Below are positions 58,301 through 64,000 of a stretch of DNA of 64,000 nt, in pieces. Location of the stretch: assembly GCF_040115645.1 (NCBI RefSeq), contig NC_089543.1, forward strand, positions 6,510,001-6,574,000. The letters are read 5' to 3'. The stretch comes from Euwallacea fornicatus (Eukaryota > Arthropoda > Insecta > Coleoptera > Curculionidae). A program made the translations under genes and the position numbers. The notes beneath the pieces are model-generated. The model did no database searches, was not told the DNA's origin, and worked only from the letters and a program-made list of their open reading frames with translations. Within the stretch, counting starts at the first letter, position 1. Every line of letters begins with the position of its first letter.

Positions 58301-59413
58301 AATAGTTATCAGCCTTATCACCAGTATGGTTATGGGAAATTACAATTTTTTGTCCAATCACTGACAATAGAGAGAAGCAGTTTCTTTAGAGTAGTTAACT
58401 TTTAAAAACAGACATATACACACATTTATGGAGCAATTTTTTGAGTTTGAAGAACATAATAAGGAAATAAAATCATAGACAGAATTTAGGAAAATCACAT
58501 TTTAATGAAAAAATGGTTTTCATTGATTTTTATTTTCCAATTTACACTCATAAATGGTGCAATTGACTTGCGAATCACCTTTAGAACCATCAGGCATATG
58601 AAAATATACCAAAATTCAGTTCTAGTTTTAACTTAGAAATTGTATTACATGTTACCATTAGATATTAAATCTCTACAAAACTTAAATAAATTCATGGCAA
58701 TATGCAAAAGTTATATACATATCTTACAACTTGTAGGGATTTATGGTGGCACATCAGCATCTCTAGACGTCGTAAGCGGCAAAACTATTTATTATTCCAC
58801 AGTCATAAAGGCACCCGGTAGCCCGAGTGCCGCATCGCGAAATCAATGAGATTTTTGTCAGAACTTCTATCTACAGCTAACATATGCAACATGGACTTAT
58901 TGCGGAGTTTTCAATACATTTATTCACAATAGCTCTGCGCCTGAACGTTCATTACATTTTCCCTCGTTTTTTTATGAAGTTATTTTTATTCAACTTTAAT
59001 TTTCATATGGGGGCCATATTGAATTTTAACATTACACCTTCCTTATTATCATAGATATTTAACTTCAAACGTGGACTATAAACCACAAATTTTCATTATT
59101 CACTCCAATATACCAACAGAGTGTGTACAAAAAAAGAAGGGGAATCAAAACCCTGGATTTATGAACCGAAATATAAAATTAGATTGGCCTCAGGCCTGAG
59201 GATTGTGGAACATGGGTGTGGCAAATACTGGTTGAAACTGTACAACCGGGCGAAAATATGGCCTCCCTAACGTCCACAAGCTCAGGATGAAGACAACAGA
59301 TCTAAAAAAAAAGGCTTTTTACTTACTCGTACTGAATATGTGGCTCCTTGGCGGACTATCAATTTGTCGGAATGAATCCAACCGCTGCATGGCTTTATAT
59401 TGAACGCAGACAT
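55317..59413 (-). CDS. Shc: SHC adaptor protein (PTB-CH1-SH2), 7 exons
   Basis: Cytosolic adaptor that docks on phosphorylated receptor tyrosine kinases and recruits Grb2/Drk to activate Ras. Exons in transcript order: 59413-59327, 58254-58184, 57626-57392, 57330-57176, 57114-56840, 56675-56431, 55442-55317, giving 397 aa. The PTB domain covers about residues 8-180 (GWIHSDKLIV, YVGCLEIK, ISFASGGD, IGQAFELRF). The CH1 region has both Grb2 sites: DYYNDLPGK (Y203/Y204) and DYVND (Y258), as in SHC1 YYND and YVN. The DVFDMQPF segment precedes the SH2 domain at about 303-395 with the phosphotyrosine-binding FLVRES (R326), ending VRTKDRMFNSVSHLI and a short tail. The last exon was found about 1 kb downstream of the SH2 exon by its acceptor and phase. 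The start matches the short (p46-like) form, without a CH2 region. Confidence 0.95.
57731..58096. repeat. Inverted-terminus element in the SHC intron
   Basis: TACAGCGTGTTCCAAAAA at 57731-57748 is inverted as TTTTTGGAACATGTA at 58082-58096. It lies within the intron 57627-58183 and makes up most of it. The termini match the TACAGGGTGTTCC family, and the interior has no coding capacity. Confidence 0.55.
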
Positions 59414-61128
59414 ATTGAAACCGTAATCGATTCCTTACATTTTCCCATCCCATCACACATCGCAGTTGCAGTGCAGTCGCATTAGATGGGTCTTTTTCGA
59501 GCTTTTAAGACGATTTCACTGTGCTTCGATAATTTGTGAGCATAAAATATCTTGAAATTTTATTAAAACCGAAGTAATTTGAGAAATAAATGCGAGTTGC
59601 AATTTTTAAGAATCGCAGAGCACAAAACAGTCATCACAAACAAAGAACTGTGCACGTAAGCGCCAATCTGGCGAGTGCGCTGGGCGTTCTGCGTTGTATA
59701 TTGCGCAGATGCATTATTTGGCAACAGGATTTGCGCGGTGGAGCTAGTTTTGCATTATAACGCATTCCCGTTAAGATAAAAATTTGATACGTTTAATCGT
59801 CATCAGAGGCTAGATTAGTGTCCAGTAGGGACAGGACGGATTTGCACCTTCTGCAGTTACGTTTATTAGCCCGTACAAAACAAGATTTTCTCTTGTATCG
59901 TCAGCATTGTTGGCGCAAAATATAATTTTTTGGTAATGGACGTAAGAACGCTAAACAGAAAACCTTCAAATCCCTGCGTTTATCTGTATGCGACCTTTAG
60001 GTAGTCCTTATAAAATGCTGAATAACACTCCGCATTTTGTAGTCATGCCGGATATCGCTCTCTTTAAAGCATAGCGACTTAGGATTTACACGACAAACCT
60101 TTTTGTTGTGTTGTTTTTTTTATTGGCCAAAAAAGCAGGTAAGAAAAGCTTTGTAGGTAATCGGAGAAGTCGCCCGTTTGACCGAGATGATCTCATTTGT
60201 CTCGGCCGGCCCTTGAAATTTGAATGCGTGCGATTCAATTACTTTTATGGCGAAAAAATACAACGCTACTTGCTATGCAATTATATTTTAGTACTTGCAG
60301 AGCATGGCAAATACTTCCAGAAGTCTTTACTTAAATACTTATGCATAATACAAACGTGTAAATCATACAAGTTTTTTCCAAATTTAAACTAAACAAGAAC
60401 TCTTAAGCTGGATTGCCTCATTTCAAAAGGATATTTTGTATATCTATCTTACAGTACAATAACATTTCGCGAGTTACCAAGTTTAATAGACTTTAATTGA
60501 AATAAAATGTATACTTAATTAAAACGACAGAAAAGGCTGTACTGCCATGCATGTCATGCCTATTTCTACTATAGTTTGAATGAATGGTTAACAGGTGTTT
60601 ATAAATACTTATGAGTCACCAACAGCCGTGTTGGGGTTTAAATGATTTTTACAGCAGATATTTTTCAGGTTTCATCACCCTTAACGGAAATAAACATCAG
60701 AAGTTTATAACTAAAGTTGAATTTATCCACATCGTAATTTAACATCAAACTAGTGGAGATGAATGTCTCCTTAACATCCTGTAAAATAAGCCAGAGCAGC
60801 TTGCATATAATTTCTCACTTATTCAATGCTTATACTGAATAACTTCTTTAAAGAACTAATGCTTCAAAGAGTTTAGGTAATGCCAATAATACTTTGGTTA
60901 GACTAGTATACAATGCTAATAAAAAATTAATAAAAATATTTAAATACAAAACAACTTTGGTATATACCATACATTATATGCAGTATGTAGATACTATGCT
61001 TTATATACATATATATATATTCATATATGAAAATATAAAGTAGACCTTATGGTACACTATGAGCAAAATGTAACACCTAAGACTTAAGAGAAAAGTAACA
61101 GCAAATTTTATGCACAACTTCTGAGAAT
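59414..61128. other. SHC 5' flank and ARL6IP5 3' flank
   Basis: It holds the SHC promoter/5' UTR (from 59414 upward; no TATA box evident) and the 3' UTR of the minus-strand ARL6IP5 gene (below 61129). It is otherwise AT-rich with no recognisable gene. A 94-codon frame at 60108-60392 lacks an ATG start and shows no family features. Confidence 0.5.
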
Positions 61129-62076
61129 TCAAAAAATATCTCCCTCCAGGCCCATTTGTTCAAGAAAAATCCCCATTGGTGTTCTTTTCAGGCCTAAGAA
61201 CTCCACTTTATTTGCAATTTTATTTTTCATGTTTCTTAATCTCAGAGAAGCATGTAGAAATGATACTAAAAGTAAGAAAAAAAGGCATATAGAGGTAGAA
61301 GCTTAAAGAGTGTAAGCTTCACGCTAATGAGTAGACATTTAAATAAATGTAACCTCCGTAATTTACTTACTTATTTGTCCGTCTATAAACATTATCTTAC
61401 CTGAAATTGGAAGTAAGAGTCCTAGGAAAAAGACAAGAACGCTCTGGAACATATAAGCCACAAAATATATTAAACCAAAAAGTACAATCAAAGTCATTAT
61501 TGGGTGGTGTTTAACGTTTGCTGCTGTTGCTTTCTCATTGGATAGATAAACAAATATTCCAATTATTAATCCTGTAGCTATACAACCACAAATCATTTTT
61601 ACAGGGTGGATTACTCTGAAAAAGTCATTAGTTTCATGAAACAGAAACAAAATAATAGCAGGTGATAGAACGTCCAATACTATAAACGAAGCTGGGAGTG
61701 TTTGTCTTATTACAGTTTACTTGGAATTATCGAAAGTTAAAAAAGGCTTTTTTTTTGGTTTAAGAACAATGTAGTTTGTGTGATTAGTTACACTCTACTT
61801 TAAAAGTGATGTTACATTTATTAAGAATTGCCAGTGTAAATGAAAATCTCATACATGAGGCAAATGTAAAGTAATATCTTACCCGACTACTACGAATATG
61901 CAGGCTGCCAGTAGCAAATAATTTGTTTGATAATAAAGCAAGTTACTGGAAACACGGTTACCCCATTTCTCCAAGTCTTTGAAATTGGGGATTTGGAATC
62001 TTGCTGAGTCAAACAGGAAGTCGTCAAAGGACCTTAAGGGAGCTATTTCAACAGTGGAGGGGTCCTTTTTATTCAT
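61129..62076 (-). CDS. Arl6ip5: PRA1-family protein ARL6IP5/PRAF3 (Jwa), 3 exons
   Basis: ER membrane protein of the PRA1/Yip3 family (JWA, addicsin, GTRAP3-18), known to regulate ER export and transporter trafficking, including glutamate transporters. Exons in transcript order: 62076-61883, 61615-61401, 61265-61129, giving 181 aa (human 188). The N-terminal part carries the family signature IAPLRSFDDFLFDSARFQIP, then KWGNRVSSNLLYYQTNYLL. Hydrophobic segments follow at roughly residues 55-110 and 110-145, and the conserved C-terminal HASLRLRNMKNKI and LKRTPMG close the domain. The start is the ATG 36 nt into the open frame, placed next to the conserved block; the extra upstream codons have no ATG. 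The C-terminus is short, ending GLEGDIF, without the long basic tail of mammals. Confidence 0.94.
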
Positions 62077-63135
62077 GATCAATGACAGGTTTTGAGTATT
62101 TTTCACGTCCAAACGAAGAAAATTAATATTCTTATTTTAAAACATGAGCTAATTTTTACTTGTTTTTCACTTAGTTCATTAGAATTTCATCAATTTGTAA
62201 TATCACTCTCGGTCCACAAATAAATCAGTCTTGACAATGGTTTGTTTTTTATATCTAATCTTATGATACTTTCTTACACTTCTTGCTCCGGATAGCTAGT
62301 TCAAGAGGATATGTCAACAACGTAAACAATTTTTTAATGTCGCCTGAATTCAAACTAGGGAAATTCACAGACATTTAAAAATAAAACTAAAATCACTTTT
62401 ATGCAATTTATCACTGACAATCGCCTTGAAAACGAATTTCGTAACGATCCCATTCGACTAAGATGTGGCGTATTTATCTACCAACAAACATTGTTTTTGC
62501 AAAATAAAATAGTAAAAAACTAATGTTATTTATGTATATATTAAGGGCGCAATTAAACCACAGTTTACTTGCGCGTCGATTTCTAAACTCAATGACAAAC
62601 GGTACTGGTAGTTTTTGAGAAACGATCCCTTCAAACGTTTAGCAACAATACCCTAATGAGGGACGCTACGCGACCTTATTAATAGAGAGCGTTTACGTTG
62701 GAAATCGGACTATTTCACTCTAACTTGATAAGAACGACGACAAAAAGTGAAATAAAACTGATCTTCACCCAATCGGTATGATTGGCGGGGATCGGGTTCA
62801 GTCGAAATGGCTAAAAAAGTCTCTGAAAAGATCTAATGTCAGTGTCACTGTCATGCATAGCTGATCTTGACACTTTAAATGTTTTGATTTTGATGCAGAT
62901 GTGATGGTTTGAATGCGAAGAGAATTTATATCTTTTGTGCATGTGCGGACCATATAAAAATAAAATATTTTGCTTTTTGTCCATTGACATTAAATGATAA
63001 AATCAATACGCGATCATTATTTATAAAGGCAGTGCAAATTAATATAGACGTTCCATTTGCTTCAACTGTGAGAGATGATAACGCAACTAGGGCAGTGAAA
63101 TTGAAGACTTATACAGGAGCTTTGTAGTGATAGGA
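62077..63135. promoter_or_regulatory. Shared promoter region of ARL6IP5 (-) and the next gene (+)
   Basis: About 1.06 kb between divergent start codons. A small plus-strand open frame ending at 63127 has no ATG and most likely is 5' UTR. I see no TATA box or clear motif. Confidence 0.45.
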
Positions 63136-63307
63136 ATGTTTTCAAGTACTGGAGGGCCACAGAACATTCAAAACAATCTAGATTCGGGTATTGCCTCAAC
63201 GAAGCCCTCCAAAAATGAGGAAAGAAAGTCTAGAGTTATATTAAATATATTGCCAAAATTGCCATCCACAGATTCATTGAGTAACAGCCCTGTTCCAGGA
63301 AGCCCTG
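63136..63307 (+). CDS. First coding exon of an unidentified gene (partial)
   Basis: An ATG at 63136 opens 57 codons plus one base, ending at a consensus donor CCTG|GTGAGT (63308). The peptide begins MFSSTGG, then a basic stretch (KPSKNEERKSRV), a short hydrophobic ILNILPKL, and a Ser/Pro-rich end (STDSLSNSPVPGSPG). It is probably disordered. I cannot assign a family; the remaining exons lie beyond the window. The divergent position next to ARL6IP5 and the strong donor support it as a real exon. Confidence 0.5.
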
Positions 63308-64000
63308 GTGAGTTCTACTCAATTTCTATAACATTCAGCTAATTAATTTATACGTTTCCTGCAGTTCTCAGTTCCCAAACTTTTATGTTATTTTATTCTA
63401 TGCATTGCTTACTGCTCCCACAGATTTGGTTATTTAAGTTTTCATTAAAAACCTGCTGGCATGCATGCATGCATGACACTCACTTAACCATTGAATTGTT
63501 TGATCCTGAAGTATTTGATAGGTAATTAATTTAAATTTGAAATTGTTTCATGTCGAAAATCACAAAAAGTACTCTCGACAGGAAGGAAATATGATTACAA
63601 TTAAGAATTGTTTAATTTATTTTGTTTCCAGTTGAGCGTGTGTATTTTTGTTTGTAAAAGACGGATGCATGTTCCTCTTTACAAAGAGTAGGGTTGTCAA
63701 CAAATAGGATGCTCAGAAATTATGTTGTAGTGTTTTAGCAGTAGATTTTACAACTAAAAATACTTAAAAAACTTTATAATACCGTAGGTCTTTTATGTAA
63801 TATTTATAAACATCTAATATTTAACTGCTTGGACAAAGGTTATTAGAGCGAGACAAAATGAGAGCTAGGCCTATGTGCAGTGATTTGTTTAATTGCTACA
63901 TATTAAGACAACAGTTTGGAACCAATTCGTGTATATTTGCATATGTAAATATGAGTGAATTGATCATTTCTACTGACTGATATACAGGATGTACCATATC
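63308..64000 (+). other. Intron of the unidentified gene
   Basis: No second exon was found before the window ends. It contains a short (GCAT)n run at about 63458-63477. At 63983-63997 TATACAGGATGTACC resembles one terminus of the short inverted-end elements, cut by the window edge. Confidence 0.4.

Noticed and set aside
62909..63127. 72-codon plus-strand frame before the unidentified gene
   Set aside because: It does not begin with ATG and stops just before the ATG at 63136; better read as 5' UTR.
1..64000. CRISPR arrays, operons, bacterial-type promoters or defence systems
   Set aside because: The window is eukaryotic; the only regular array with a short period is the 15-bp minisatellite, which lacks spacers.

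Overview
The window is nuclear DNA from an arthropod, almost certainly an insect. Genes are interrupted by GT-AG introns, several only 56-61 nt long, and six genes are clear orthologues of conserved animal genes. Long intergenic stretches hold decayed transposons, microsatellites and short inverted-repeat elements. CpG is not visibly depleted. The insect order cannot be settled from the sequence; a beetle is only a guess.

Layout. 1-1679: the last exon of a SYAP1/Sap47-like gene (+) and the intron before it. 3755-6004: SCAMP (-). 6817-8425: FICD (+), head-to-head with SCAMP across an 812-bp shared promoter. 8966-12317: ABHD18 (-), tail-to-tail with FICD with probably overlapping 3' UTRs. 12318-25962: about 13.6 kb without a recognisable gene apart from a possible tiny first exon at 12534-12542; it holds a dead Jockey-type LINE fragment, tandem repeats and hairpins. 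26004-29222: a single-exon coding region for an 11-finger C2H2 zinc-finger protein (+). 29223-41850: a second gene-poor block with an orphan TATA/Inr promoter on the minus strand, a 15-bp minisatellite beside a Z-DNA-type tract, CpG-rich islands and a near-perfect 134-bp hairpin. 42182-52661: CHD1 (-), 13 coding exons. 55317-59413: SHC adaptor (-), 7 exons. 61129-62076: ARL6IP5/PRAF3 (Jwa) (-), 3 exons. 63136-63307: the first coding exon of an unidentified gene (+), head-to-head with ARL6IP5.

I rebuilt the exons by joining splice sites with matching phase and checking that the joined reading frame continues family-conserved sequence. The totals are whole codon counts: SCAMP 351 aa, FICD 447 aa, ABHD18 455 aa, CHD1 1746 aa, SHC 397 aa, ARL6IP5 181 aa. 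These are predictions without transcript evidence.

The genes are mostly unrelated housekeeping or signalling genes: membrane trafficking (SCAMP, ARL6IP5), ER proteostasis (FICD), lipid hydrolase (ABHD18), chromatin remodelling (CHD1) and receptor tyrosine kinase signalling (SHC). They form no operon-like system. The least explained signals are the 134-bp hairpin just past the CHD1 poly(A) site, the orphan minus-strand promoter at 31509-31601, and a family of short elements ending in TACAGGGTGT-like inverted termini.
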